Both the position numbers and the translations under genes were made by a program. This document shows positions 8,065-15,754 of a DNA stretch of 20,452 nucleotides, in pieces; the first letter of the stretch is position 1; each line of letters opens with the position of its first letter. Under the pieces are notes generated by a model. The model had not been told where the DNA came from, ran no database searches, and saw only the letters and a program-made list of their open reading frames with translations. This stretch comes from Bacteroidales bacterium (lineage in GTDB: Bacteria > Bacteroidota > Bacteroidia > Bacteroidales > BM520), in the NCBI GenBank assembly GCA_023230285.1, contig JALNXP010000016.1, positions 1 to 20,452 on the forward strand, written 5' to 3'.

Positions 8065-8532
8065 TTATTTTTTAACAGCCTTGCCGGTAAGTACACCTGT
8101 AATTTGAAAAATCGACTGTTCGTATAATACTGTTCCGTAAAAATTTGTGGTGTATGTAAAAATGTTATCAGACATTTTGGCAGTCATGTTGTAAGTGGTG
8201 TTAGCAATCTGACCATCTTCTTCAGTGGTAATTGTATATTTTTCAAAGTTGATTTTTTTGCCGCGAACAGAGCCGACAACCTGTAAATTTTCCATGATTA
8301 TAATCACTTCGTCATCTTTGTCGCCATAAACAATAGAAAAAGTTTCGTTGCCGGAAATAGTATCTTCATAATAGTGCATTCCTACGTCCATTCTTGCATA
8401 ACTTGCATAACTTCCTTCGTAGTCGCCTATAAATTTATCTCTGTCTGTCGGGTCGGCAATGCAACTTGTTAATATTATTGCTGCTAAGGATAAAATCAGC
8501 AATATATTATGATGAGCTTGTGATATTTTCAT
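8065..8532 (-). CDS. Small predicted lipoprotein of unknown function
   Basis: The 155-residue protein has a short charged N-terminus, a hydrophobic core and a lipobox LTSC with Cys24 as the likely lipidated residue, so it should be an outer- or inner-membrane lipoprotein. The mature part is predicted to be beta-rich, with alternating strands (for example YEGSYASY, FSIVYGDKD, FTYTTNFYG) and a C-terminal IFQITGVLTGKAVKK. It resembles small beta-barrel-like or lipocalin-like lipoproteins in general pattern only; I do not recognise a named family. It follows the S41 protease gene after 25 bases on the same strand and is probably co-transcribed with it. Confidence 0.75.
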   Translation of the reverse strand: MKISQAHHNILLILSLAAIILTSCIADPTDRDKFIGDYEGSYASYARMDVGMHYYEDTISGNETFSIVYGDKDDEVIIIMENLQVVGSVRGKKINFEKYTITTEEDGQIANTTYNMTAKMSDNIFTYTTNFYGTVLYEQSIFQITGVLTGKAVKK

Positions 8533-8557
8533 ATTTATAATAATTATTAAAGTGCCG

Positions 8558-10168
8558 TTATTCTAATGCTTCAAGTTGCTCAACAGCTTTGAGAACATCA
8601 TTATCTATTTGATTATAAATCGGATAAAAACCAAGGTTATCGAAAAGGTTTCGTCCTATATAAGCTTTGACAAGTATTCTGATTTCTTCTTCGACAACAT
8701 CAAATTCTTTTTTATTGAAAGTGATGTTTTTTTCTTCGGATTTACTTATGATTTCATTAAGCATGGCATCATCAACCACAAAATTATCAATAAAAGTTCT
8801 GCTGCTTATATATTGTTGTTTTAAATTAGCTCTGTTCATATCTGTATAATCAAAAGCATAACGGTACAAAATAGATTTATTGATGAGGTTATAATAAAAG
8901 GTATTGTCTTTAAAAGTTTCAATCGGGATGAAGATGTCGGGGATTATGCCGCCACCGCCGTAAACTATTCTGCCCTGTTTTGTAAAATATTTCTGTGTGG
9001 TGTCGCTAACGTGTATGCTGTCAGCGTATTGCAGTTCGCCGGAGGTGTAACGTTCGTAGAAGTTGTTTATATATTCATTTTTTCCCGAGTTATATGGTCT
9101 TTGGATACATCTTCCGCTTGGTGTATGATACCTTGAAACGGTAAGTCTGACAGCTGATTTGTCGACTAATGTTGTTTGCTGCTGCACAAGTCCTTTGCCG
9201 AAAGTTCTTCTGCCCATGATGGTTCCTCTGTCGTTATCTTGAATGGCACCGGCAACGATTTCGCTGGCAGACGCAGATGTTTCGTCAACAAGGACAACAA
9301 GATTGCCTGTTTCAAAATCTCCTTTTTGCATGCTGTAAAAGTCGTGGCGCACCGAGTGTTCACCTTCGGAATACATTATTAAGGTGCCTTTTCCTAAAAA
9401 TTCGGTGGCAACGTCAATAGCGCATTTTAATACGCCGCCGCCGTTGTTTCTCAAATCAAGGATTAGCTGTTGCATGCCTGTACTTTTCAAAACCTTGAGA
9501 GCTTCACTAAATTCATCTCCGGTTTTAACTGTAAATGAAGATATTTTTATGTAACCGATGTCGTCTTTTATGATGTAGGCAGCTTCAACACTGTTGTTCG
9601 GAATGACATTTCTGACGATTTCATAATCTAAAGTTTCGTCAAAGCCACGGCGTTTAATGCCGACTTTAACTTTAGTGCCTTTCGGACCTTTCAATAATTT
9701 TTGTACTTTATCATTAGTGATGCCGATGCCGGCAACTATGCTGTCGTCAACTTTTACAATTCTGTCGCCGGCTTGTAAACCAACTTTCTCCGAAGGTCCG
9801 CCGGTGATTGTGTTTACAACAAAAATAGTGTCACTTTCAATCCTGAATTGCACGCCAATACCTTCAAAATCACCGCGTATGGCTTCGTTTGCCGCTTCTA
9901 ATTCTTTTACGCTGATGTATGATGAATGAGGGTCTAAACTGTCAAGCATGCTTATTATGGCAATTTCTTCCAAATGATAAGTGTTAACAGAATCTACATA
10001 ATCGTTTTGAATGAGATTTTTTACCTGTTCAAACTTGCCGTTATTTGCTGCGCTGCCTTCAAATTGTGCATAATGTTGCCACGGATTTACATATTGCGCT
10101 AAAAAATAACCGATAATTACAGATACTGAAATTATTAAAGGAAGATATATTTTTGTTTTACTTGACAT
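8558..10168 (-). CDS. S41-family C-terminal processing protease (Ctp/Prc type)
   Basis: The 536-residue protein has an N-terminal membrane anchor (about residues 7-26), so the catalytic part should lie in the periplasm. A PDZ domain follows at about 95-180 (DFEGIGVQF ... GLQAGDRIVKVDD). The S41 core includes LILDLRNNGGG (235-245), then ETSASASE with Ser300 as the nucleophile, and FGKGLVQ with Lys325 as the general base and Gln329. The 25-residue Ser-Lys spacing equals that of E. coli Prc and plant D1-processing protease. The C-terminal region (about 400-536) is helical, as in many Bacteroidota homologues. Such enzymes trim or degrade periplasmic proteins from their C-termini. The gene begins 11 bases after the pth stop and is followed by a small lipoprotein gene, which may be a partner or substrate but nothing shows this. 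Confidence 0.95.
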   Translation of the reverse strand: MSSKTKIYLPLIISVSVIIGYFLAQYVNPWQHYAQFEGSAANNGKFEQVKNLIQNDYVDSVNTYHLEEIAIISMLDSLDPHSSYISVKELEAANEAIRGDFEGIGVQFRIESDTIFVVNTITGGPSEKVGLQAGDRIVKVDDSIVAGIGITNDKVQKLLKGPKGTKVKVGIKRRGFDETLDYEIVRNVIPNNSVEAAYIIKDDIGYIKISSFTVKTGDEFSEALKVLKSTGMQQLILDLRNNGGGVLKCAIDVATEFLGKGTLIMYSEGEHSVRHDFYSMQKGDFETGNLVVLVDETSASASEIVAGAIQDNDRGTIMGRRTFGKGLVQQQTTLVDKSAVRLTVSRYHTPSGRCIQRPYNSGKNEYINNFYERYTSGELQYADSIHVSDTTQKYFTKQGRIVYGGGGIIPDIFIPIETFKDNTFYYNLINKSILYRYAFDYTDMNRANLKQQYISSRTFIDNFVVDDAMLNEIISKSEEKNITFNKKEFDVVEEEIRILVKAYIGRNLFDNLGFYPIYNQIDNDVLKAVEQLEALE

Positions 10169-10179
10169 TTTATTTTTGT

Positions 10180-10743
10180 TTATTTGTTATTATATTGTGT
10201 CATTGTCAGTGCCGGACCTGCGGTAGTGAAACTTTTTATTGCATCTACGGCGAGGTCGATTTTAGGCTGTATTATCTTTTTGTCTTCAACATTGAATTTT
10301 CCGAGTACAAAATCTATCTGCGACCCTTGCGGAAAGTCGTGTCCGATACCAAATCTGAGCCGCGCAAAATCCTGAGTGCCAATAGTTTCTATTATGTTGT
10401 TCAGCCCGTTGTGAGAACCGCCGCTACCTTTAGTCTTAATGCGAATTTTCCCTAATTCTAAGTCTAAATCATCAGAAATGACAAGCAGATTCTCAATAGG
10501 AACATTCGCCTTTTCAAGCCAATATCTAACAGCTTTTCCGCTAAGGTTCATAAACGTTGTCGGCTTCAGAATCGTCAATATCCGTCCTTTATAACGGATA
10601 GTGCTGATAAAACCGTATCTTTCGGAAGAAAAATTTACTTCGCTGCTTTTTGCTAATTCGTCTACAATCATCCAACCAATATTGTGACGAGTGTTTTCAT
10701 ATTCTAAACCCGGATTGCCGAGACCAACTATTAAGTAATTCAC
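10180..10743 (-). CDS. pth: Peptidyl-tRNA hydrolase
   Basis: The 187-residue protein is a standard bacterial Pth, which releases tRNA from peptidyl-tRNA that drops off the ribosome. VGLGNPGLEYENTRHN holds Asn10 and the catalytic His20. PTTFMNLSG contains Asn66 (Asn68 in E. coli). ISDDLDLELG gives Asp91, equivalent to E. coli Asp93. GSGGSHNGL contains Asn112 (E. coli Asn114). Its length is typical. It sits 33 bases after the FKBP-like gene and 11 bases before the S41 protease gene, all on the minus strand. In other Bacteroidota pth often follows the ribosomal protein gene rplY; here that partner is absent from the adjacent sequence. Confidence 0.97.
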   Translation of the reverse strand: MNYLIVGLGNPGLEYENTRHNIGWMIVDELAKSSEVNFSSERYGFISTIRYKGRILTILKPTTFMNLSGKAVRYWLEKANVPIENLLVISDDLDLELGKIRIKTKGSGGSHNGLNNIIETIGTQDFARLRFGIGHDFPQGSQIDFVLGKFNVEDKKIIQPKIDLAVDAIKSFTTAGPALTMTQYNNK

Positions 10744-10776
10744 CTTTAATTATTTGTTAAATAGCCAATTGATGTT

Positions 10777-11253
10777 TTAATTAGATTTTATTATTTGAAG
10801 TAAGTCAACATAGTAAATAAGTACGGAGTTAGACGGAATGATGTCGCCAACACTGTAAGACCCATAAGCCATATAAGAAGGAACAAGTATAACGGCACTG
10901 CCGCCGGTTTTCATCTTAAGAAGCCCGTTGCGTAAACCAACAACAATCAAATCATCAATATATAAGCCGAATGAGCCATCTTCAATAGAGCTGACTTCCA
11001 CGTTATTAGCTAATTTTTGCTTGAAATTGAAAACAACAGAATCGGTATATTCAGGATAAAATCCTGTCCCTTCTAAAAGCTCTATGTAATAAACACCATA
11101 ATCATCTACTTCTATTTCGTTTGTATCCAACTGATGGTCAGCAATATAGCTTTCTATGAGTTTGATGTCCTGCTCGTATTGAGATTCAAGGCAGGAAGTT
11201 ACACCTATCAAAATAAATGCCATGATAAGTAAAGGTAATACAAAACGCTTCAT
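10777..11253 (-). CDS. FKBP-like lipoprotein with degraded prolyl isomerase site
   Basis: The 158-residue protein has a signal sequence with lipobox VTSC (Cys21), so it should be a lipoprotein. From about residue 50 it follows the FKBP fold: VYYIELLEGTG, then VVFNFKQKL, VVGLRNGLLKMKTGGSAVIL, PSYMAYG and IPSNSVLIYYVDLLQI. Several residues that line the isomerase pocket in FKBPs are changed. The usual YTG is FNF (75-77), the FDSS segment is VEVSS (85-89), and the pocket-floor tryptophan after VIxG is Leu107. The AYG tyrosine (Tyr130) is kept. It may therefore act as a chaperone or binding protein rather than an efficient isomerase. GldI of gliding bacteria is also an FKBP-type lipoprotein, but similarity to it specifically is not shown. 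It is first in its operon. Confidence 0.88.
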   Translation of the reverse strand: MKRFVLPLLIMAFILIGVTSCLESQYEQDIKLIESYIADHQLDTNEIEVDDYGVYYIELLEGTGFYPEYTDSVVFNFKQKLANNVEVSSIEDGSFGLYIDDLIVVGLRNGLLKMKTGGSAVILVPSYMAYGSYSVGDIIPSNSVLIYYVDLLQIIKSN

Positions 11254-11275
11254 AAATGTTGTTTTTAATTTGGTG

Positions 11276-11283
11276 CAAAAGTA
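11276..11283 (-). promoter_or_regulatory. -7 promoter box for the FKBP-pth-ctp operon
   Basis: The minus strand reads TACTTTTG, an exact match to the Bacteroidota -7 consensus TAnnTTTG, continuing with CA. It lies 23 bases upstream of the FKBP start codon, so the leader would be short. No clear -33 TTTG is seen at the usual distance. Confidence 0.6.
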
Positions 11284-11304
11284 GTACTATTTTTTTTAAG
11301 AATG

Positions 11305-11334
11305 CTTGAGATTAAAAAAATTCGTGTACATTTG
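11305..11334 (+). promoter_or_regulatory. Promoter of mnmA
   Basis: An exact Bacteroidota -7 box, TACATTTG (11327-11334), is preceded 18 bases upstream by CTTG (11305-11308), a near match to the -33 element TTTG. Transcription would start near 11341, about 30 bases before the TTG start of mnmA. It is divergent from the FKBP promoter only about 40 bases away. Confidence 0.65.
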
Positions 11335-11372
11335 AATTTTAAATATTTGTAATTTTAATAAATATTAAAGTT

Positions 11373-12446
11373 TTGGCTGATAAGGTTTTAATGGCTATGA
11401 GCGGCGGAATAGACAGCAGTGTTGCTGCTATTTTGCTGTTGGAACAAGGTTATGAGTTAGTTGGCGTAACCTTTAGAAATCATGATTTTATTACAACAGA
11501 TAGTACAGATGATGAGCATTTTAATGCCGACCCTTTATTTGATGCTGAAATTCTGGCAAAAAAACTTGGTTTTGAACATCATATTATTGATGTTCGCGAG
11601 ATGTTTAAAAATACTGTCATCAATAATTTTGTTGATGAATATCTGCATTGTCGTACTCCTAATCCCTGCGTTTTTTGTAATCTGTGCATCAAATGGGGCT
11701 TTTTGCTTACAGTGGCAGATAAGCTTGGTTGTAAGTTTATAGCAACAGGTCATTATGCTCAGTTGGCACTTGAGAACGACAGATATTTTTTGAAAAAAGG
11801 TGTAGATGCAGCTAAAGACCAAACTTATTTTTTATGGGCATTGACACAGGAAAATCTCTCAAGAACTATTTTCCCGTTGGGTAAACTTACGAAGGCGGAG
11901 GTCAGAAACATCGCTGCTGCTCATGGATATGAACGACTGCTGAAAAAAGGCGAAAGTCAGGAAATATGTTTTGTGCCGGATAATGATTATCGGAAGTTTC
12001 TTGAAGATAATGTACAGAATATAAAGGAATTACATGTTGCAGGCAACTTTGTCGACACTTTCGGTAAGGTTTTGGGACAACATAGGGGTTTGTATAATTA
12101 TACTATTGGACAGCGTAAAGGACTTGGCATTGCTCTGGGGCAGCCTGCTTATGTTGTGGCGTTGAATTTGGCAGATAATACGGTCGTATTGGGTAATAAG
12201 GACGAACTTTCCGGTCAGCGGCTGCATGCTGGTAAAGTTAATATGATGAAATATTCGCATGTTACTGATGGAATGGAAGTTATGGCTAAGATAAGGTATC
12301 GCAATCACGGCGGCAAGGCTAAGTTGTACGTAGAAGATTATGGTTTAAGGGTAGAATTTGAACAGCCTGTGGATTCAATAACGCCGGGACAGAGTGTCGT
12401 CTTTTATGAAGACGATGACCTTGTGGGCGGCGGAGTGATAATGTAA
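11373..12446 (+). CDS. mnmA: tRNA-specific 2-thiouridylase
   Basis: The 357-residue enzyme thiolates the wobble uridine U34 of tRNA Lys, Glu and Gln. The PP-loop that binds ATP is MSGGIDSS (9-16). The catalytic cysteines align exactly with E. coli numbering: Cys102 in NPCVFCN and Cys199 in ESQEICFV. TGHYA (125-129), KDQTYFLW (148-155) and LYNYTIGQRKGLGIA are also present. The start is taken as TTG at 11373. The first ATG (11391) would begin at MAMSGGIDSS and remove the first beta strand (DKVLMAM), which every PP-loop enzyme needs. The gene is transcribed alone, divergent from the FKBP operon and convergent with serS. Bacteroidota often carry two MnmA-like proteins; which copy this is cannot be told from the window. 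Confidence 0.95.
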   Translation: MADKVLMAMSGGIDSSVAAILLLEQGYELVGVTFRNHDFITTDSTDDEHFNADPLFDAEILAKKLGFEHHIIDVREMFKNTVINNFVDEYLHCRTPNPCVFCNLCIKWGFLLTVADKLGCKFIATGHYAQLALENDRYFLKKGVDAAKDQTYFLWALTQENLSRTIFPLGKLTKAEVRNIAAAHGYERLLKKGESQEICFVPDNDYRKFLEDNVQNIKELHVAGNFVDTFGKVLGQHRGLYNYTIGQRKGLGIALGQPAYVVALNLADNTVVLGNKDELSGQRLHAGKVNMMKYSHVTDGMEVMAKIRYRNHGGKAKLYVEDYGLRVEFEQPVDSITPGQSVVFYEDDDLVGGGVIM

Positions 12447-12479
12447 AAAGAAAGCCGCGTCTCTGTCGAAACGCAGCTT
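12444..12479 (-). terminator. Intrinsic terminator of the proS-serS operon
   Basis: On the minus strand AAGCTGCGT (12471-12479) pairs with ACGCGGCTT (12452-12460), nine pairs including one T-G wobble, with a 10-base loop, followed by TTCTTTTTA. It lies 24 bases beyond the serS stop. The T-run side overlaps the mnmA stop codon (12444-12446). On the plus strand the stem has a C-A mismatch and no T run, so it should work mainly for serS. Confidence 0.75.
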
Positions 12480-12502
12480 CCAAAATCACATGTCCAAATA
12501 AA

Positions 12503-13789
12503 TTATATTTTATTGCTTTCGCTAATAAAATCACAACCCATAAAGTGTTGTAGAACTTCCGGTATGCGTATGCCGTCTTCTGTCTGGTAATTTTCCAATA
12601 TGGCGGCTACGATGCGAGGAAGAGCTAATGCACTGCCGTTGAGAGTATGCGCTAACACGGTTTTTCCTTCGGAATTTTTGTATCTTAGCTTCAATCTGTT
12701 TGCTTGGAAACTTTCAAAATTAGATACTGAACTTACTTCGAGCCATTTTTCTTGTGCTGCGGAATAAACTTCAAAATCATAAGTTAAAGCTGAGGTAAAG
12801 CTGATGTCGCCACCGCATAATCTTACTATTCTGAACGGTAAACCCAAACCTCTGACTAAAGATGCAACATGTTCTACCATCTCGTCAAGAATTTTGTATG
12901 AATCTTCTTGAGTGCTTATCTCTACTATTTCCACTTTGTCAAATTCGTGCAGTCTGTTTAAGCCTCTGACATCTTTACCATAAGAGCCGGCTTCGCGTCT
13001 GAAACAGCTGGAATATGCTACATTTTTGATGGGCAGGTCTTCTTGTTTTAAGATTACATCTCTGTAAATATTAGTTATAGGGACTTCAGCTGTTGGAATA
13101 AGATAAAAGTTGTCGACAGTGCAATGATACATTTGACCTTCTTTGTCGGGCAGTTGTCCTGTGCCGAACCCTGAAGCTTCGTTTACGACCAACGGTGGCT
13201 GGTATTCAATAAAACCTCTGTTGATAGCGGAATTGAGAAAGTAGGTGATGAGCGCACGTTGTAGACGTGCACCATAGCCGCGATAAAACGGAAATCCTGC
13301 ACCCGTAACTTTGTTCCCTAATTCAAAGTCTATGAGGTTGTACTTTTTGGCAAGTTCCCAATGTGGAAGTGCGTTGGCAGGAAGCTGTGGAAAATCCCCT
13401 TCCCTGTGGACAATAAGATTGTCTTCCGCATTTTTGCCTTCCGGTACAAGCTCGCATGGCGTATTCGGAAGCTCAACAATGCACTTGGTTATCTGCTCTT
13501 GAAGTAAATCGAATTTGTCGTTAAGCTCTTTGCCGGTTTCTTTAAGCTGAGCCGTCTTAACTTTCATGGCATCTGCTTCGTCTTTTTTGCCTGCTTTATA
13601 TAAAGCACCTATCTCTTTAGCTATCTTGTTTGATTCAGCTAACACCTCATCTAATCGAGATTTCGTTTCTCTTCTGTCTTTGTCTAATTCGATAATTTTT
13701 TCGACGATGTCGTCTGCTTTAAAATGTTTCTTTGCTAAAGCCTTGACGACCGCATCTTTGTTTTTTAAGATTTCATTGAGTACTAACAT
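12503..13789 (-). CDS. serS: Seryl-tRNA synthetase
   Basis: The 428-residue class II synthetase charges tRNA-Ser. The N-terminal long helical arm (about 28-105, heptad-like, rich in Lys/Glu) is the tRNA-binding coiled coil. The catalytic domain shows TAEVPITN (233-240), motif 2 CFRREAGSYGKDVRG (262-275) with the ATP-binding arginines, and motif 3 NGSALALPRIVAAILEN (384-400). The length matches bacterial SerS. It starts 8 bases after the proS stop, so the two synthetase genes form an operon. A terminator follows the stop. Nothing unusual is seen in the active site. Confidence 0.98.
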   Translation of the reverse strand: MLVLNEILKNKDAVVKALAKKHFKADDIVEKIIELDKDRRETKSRLDEVLAESNKIAKEIGALYKAGKKDEADAMKVKTAQLKETGKELNDKFDLLQEQITKCIVELPNTPCELVPEGKNAEDNLIVHREGDFPQLPANALPHWELAKKYNLIDFELGNKVTGAGFPFYRGYGARLQRALITYFLNSAINRGFIEYQPPLVVNEASGFGTGQLPDKEGQMYHCTVDNFYLIPTAEVPITNIYRDVILKQEDLPIKNVAYSSCFRREAGSYGKDVRGLNRLHEFDKVEIVEISTQEDSYKILDEMVEHVASLVRGLGLPFRIVRLCGGDISFTSALTYDFEVYSAAQEKWLEVSSVSNFESFQANRLKLRYKNSEGKTVLAHTLNGSALALPRIVAAILENYQTEDGIRIPEVLQHFMGCDFISESNKI

Positions 13790-13797
13790 TTTCTTAA

Positions 13798-15522
13798 TTA
13801 TTTATTTAGACTGTCGCGAAGGAAATCCTGTAATTTGTCTATTCCCATCTCGATAGTTTGATTTGTTTTTCTTATGGTGAGTTCACATAAACCGTCAACG
13901 GTTTTTTTGCCGAAAACTACTATATATGGAATGCCGATGAGTTCGGCATCTTTCATCTTAAAGCCGAAAGATACGCCTCTATCATCAAATAGAACTTCAA
14001 AACCATTGTCATTCAGCTTGTTATATATTTCTTCAGCCTTGTCGATTATTACTCCCGGCTTGTCGATAGTAGGAATAATTGTTATATGATAAGGAGCTAT
14101 TGCTATTGGCCAAATTATGCCTTTATCATCATGATGCTGCTCAATGGCGGCAGAGATAATTCTTGAAGTGCCAATGCCGTAACAGCCCATCTTCATAGGT
14201 ACTTTGTTGCCTGCTTCATCTAAGATGAGAGCATTCATCTTTTCAGAGTATTTTGTTCCTAATTTGAAGATGTGTCCGACTTCTATGCCCATCTTTTGTT
14301 TTAGACGTTGTTTTCCGCAACGAGGACATAAATCGTGTTCACGGGCAAGTTTCAGCTCGTAAGTCTTAGGCATGGCTATGTCTCGTCCGAAGCAAACGTT
14401 AATATAGTGATAATCGGTTGTATTTAAGCCGCATAGGAAATATTTTACACTTTTTATAGAATGGTCGCCTATGAGTTCTATTTCCGGATTGAGGTTAAAC
14501 GGACCGGCAAAACCTACTTGAGCTTTTGTCAAAGTGACAACTTCTTCTTCGGAAGCTTTTTTCACTTCGAGACAATCGTATAAGTTCTGTAATTTGATTT
14601 CGTTGATTTCCAAGTCACCTCTCATCAAAACAGCAACAAATTTTTCTCTGTCTTCATATATCATTTTGAAAATGATGGTTTTAATCATCTGATTATTAGG
14701 AATTTTAGTAAACTCCACTAATTCTTCCACTGATTTTATGTCGGGTGTATGCAACTTCTGTATTGCGGTGCCGGTTTCTTCATAAATTACAGTGTCAAGT
14801 AAAGATTCTGCTTTTTCAACGTTGGCAGCGTAGTCGCAGTCATCACAATATAATATGGTGTCTTCACCGGAGTCGGCTGTTACCATAAATTCTTCGGAAC
14901 CGCTGCCGCCGATAGCTCCGGAATCAGCCTGAACAATGATATAATGTAAGCCAATAGTATCGAAAATGCGTTTGTAGGCAGCACGCATGGTTTGGTAAGC
15001 GGCATCAAGACCTGCTTGGTTATAGTCAAAACTGTATGCGTCTTTCATGATAAATTCCGAAGTCCTCATCAGTCCGAAACGCGGACGAATTTCGTCTCTG
15101 AACTTGGTGTTCTGCTGATATAAAATTATCGGCAGCTGTTTGTATGATGTGATAAACCTTCTTACAAAATCCGTAAAGGCTTCTTCGTGAGTAGGTCCTA
15201 AACACATCTCAACGTCTTTCCTGTTTCTTAAATGGAACATTATTTTGGCGTTGATATAATTATCCCACCTGCCGGATTCTTCCCAAAGCTCTTTTTTCAT
15301 AAGTATCGGCATCAGCACTTCTTGTGCACCCGCTCTCTCCATCTCTTTGTCGATGATAGCTCTGATTTTGTGTAAACTCCGAGTTAAAAGAGGTGAATAG
15401 TAAAAGAAACCGGAATGAGATTTTACCAATAAATTGGATTTTCTCAAATATTTATCGCTGATAATTTCGGCATCCTTAGGAAATTCTTTGGTGGTAAATA
15501 AGAATAATTTAGAAAGTTTCAT
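13798..15522 (-). CDS. proS: Prolyl-tRNA synthetase, bacterial type with editing domain
   Basis: The 574-residue class II synthetase charges tRNA-Pro. It is the bacterial (long) type. Motif 2 is KFRDEIRPRFGLMRTSEF (140-157). The SGSGSEEF loop spans 205-212. An inserted YbaK-like editing domain (about 235-390) keeps the conserved lysine (Lys281 in MIKTIIFK, compare E. coli Lys279) and GFAGP. Motif 3 is MGCYGIGTSRI (445-455). An anticodon-binding domain closes the protein. Two cysteine pairs, CDDC (226-229) and CPRC (399-402), flank the insertion and could form a small zinc site. Many Bacteroidales, including Bacteroides and Porphyromonas, instead have the short archaeal/eukaryotic-like ProS of about 490 residues, so this type is notable here. 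It is the first gene of the proS-serS operon and has a leader of about 108 bases. Confidence 0.97.
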   Translation of the reverse strand: MKLSKLFLFTTKEFPKDAEIISDKYLRKSNLLVKSHSGFFYYSPLLTRSLHKIRAIIDKEMERAGAQEVLMPILMKKELWEESGRWDNYINAKIMFHLRNRKDVEMCLGPTHEEAFTDFVRRFITSYKQLPIILYQQNTKFRDEIRPRFGLMRTSEFIMKDAYSFDYNQAGLDAAYQTMRAAYKRIFDTIGLHYIIVQADSGAIGGSGSEEFMVTADSGEDTILYCDDCDYAANVEKAESLLDTVIYEETGTAIQKLHTPDIKSVEELVEFTKIPNNQMIKTIIFKMIYEDREKFVAVLMRGDLEINEIKLQNLYDCLEVKKASEEEVVTLTKAQVGFAGPFNLNPEIELIGDHSIKSVKYFLCGLNTTDYHYINVCFGRDIAMPKTYELKLAREHDLCPRCGKQRLKQKMGIEVGHIFKLGTKYSEKMNALILDEAGNKVPMKMGCYGIGTSRIISAAIEQHHDDKGIIWPIAIAPYHITIIPTIDKPGVIIDKAEEIYNKLNDNGFEVLFDDRGVSFGFKMKDAELIGIPYIVVFGKKTVDGLCELTIRKTNQTIEMGIDKLQDFLRDSLNK

Positions 15523-15556
15523 ACAATTAAAAATTAATAATTTAGACTTTGTAATT

Positions 15557-15622
15557 ATATAGTATTGATTTACAAATGTTTATATCAAACAAAGACGATT
15601 TGTAAGGCATCAAACGCTATAT
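15557..15622 (-). promoter_or_regulatory. 66-base multi-part inverted repeat in the proS leader
   Basis: Between the proS promoter and start codon a long imperfect palindrome can fold as one hairpin. From outside in: ATATAG with CTATAT (15557-15562 / 15617-15622), TTGAT with ATCAA (15565-15569 / 15609-15613), TTACAAAT with ATTTGTAA (15570-15577 / 15598-15605) and GTTT with AAAC (15578-15581 / 15587-15590), giving 23 pairs broken by a 2/3 internal loop and bulges of 3 and 7. The predicted transcript would begin about 8 bases before it. It may be a cis-acting RNA or a DNA operator. AT-rich sequence makes chance pairing easier. Confidence 0.45.
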
Positions 15623-15636
15623 ATTAAATCAGTTTG

Positions 15637-15644
15637 CAAAGGTA
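15637..15644 (-). promoter_or_regulatory. -7 promoter box for proS-serS
   Basis: The minus strand reads TACCTTTG followed by CA, an exact match to TAnnTTTG. Transcription would start near 15630, leaving a leader of about 108 bases before the proS ATG. No clear -33 element is seen. Confidence 0.6.
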
Positions 15645-15727
15645 AAAGAAAAAAGTAAAATATAATTTTTATTGGAAAAAATCTATTTATAAAAAATTTG
15701 CCATCGGTTTAATTCAAAAAAATCATA

Positions 15728-15735
15728 TACCTTTG
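15728..15735 (+). promoter_or_regulatory. -7 promoter box for trkH
   Basis: TACCTTTG followed by CA is an exact -7 match placed 19 bases before the trkH ATG at 15755, so the mRNA leader would be very short. The nearest TTTG upstream (15697-15700) is too far for a normal -33 element. Confidence 0.6.
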
Positions 15736-15754
15736 CATTTTTGTATCGCTAAAC

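Noticed and set aside
10777..11253. Naming the FKBP-like lipoprotein gldI
   Set aside because: It shares only the general FKBP-lipoprotein plan with GldI, and no other gliding genes are nearby.
12452..12479. The same hairpin as an mnmA terminator on the plus strand
   Set aside because: On that strand one pair becomes a C-A mismatch and no T run follows, so it can only be weak in that direction.
15523..15754. T-box riboswitch upstream of proS
   Set aside because: There is a foldable palindrome, but no T-box core sequence (TGGxACCGCG-like) and no terminator hairpin with a T run could be found.
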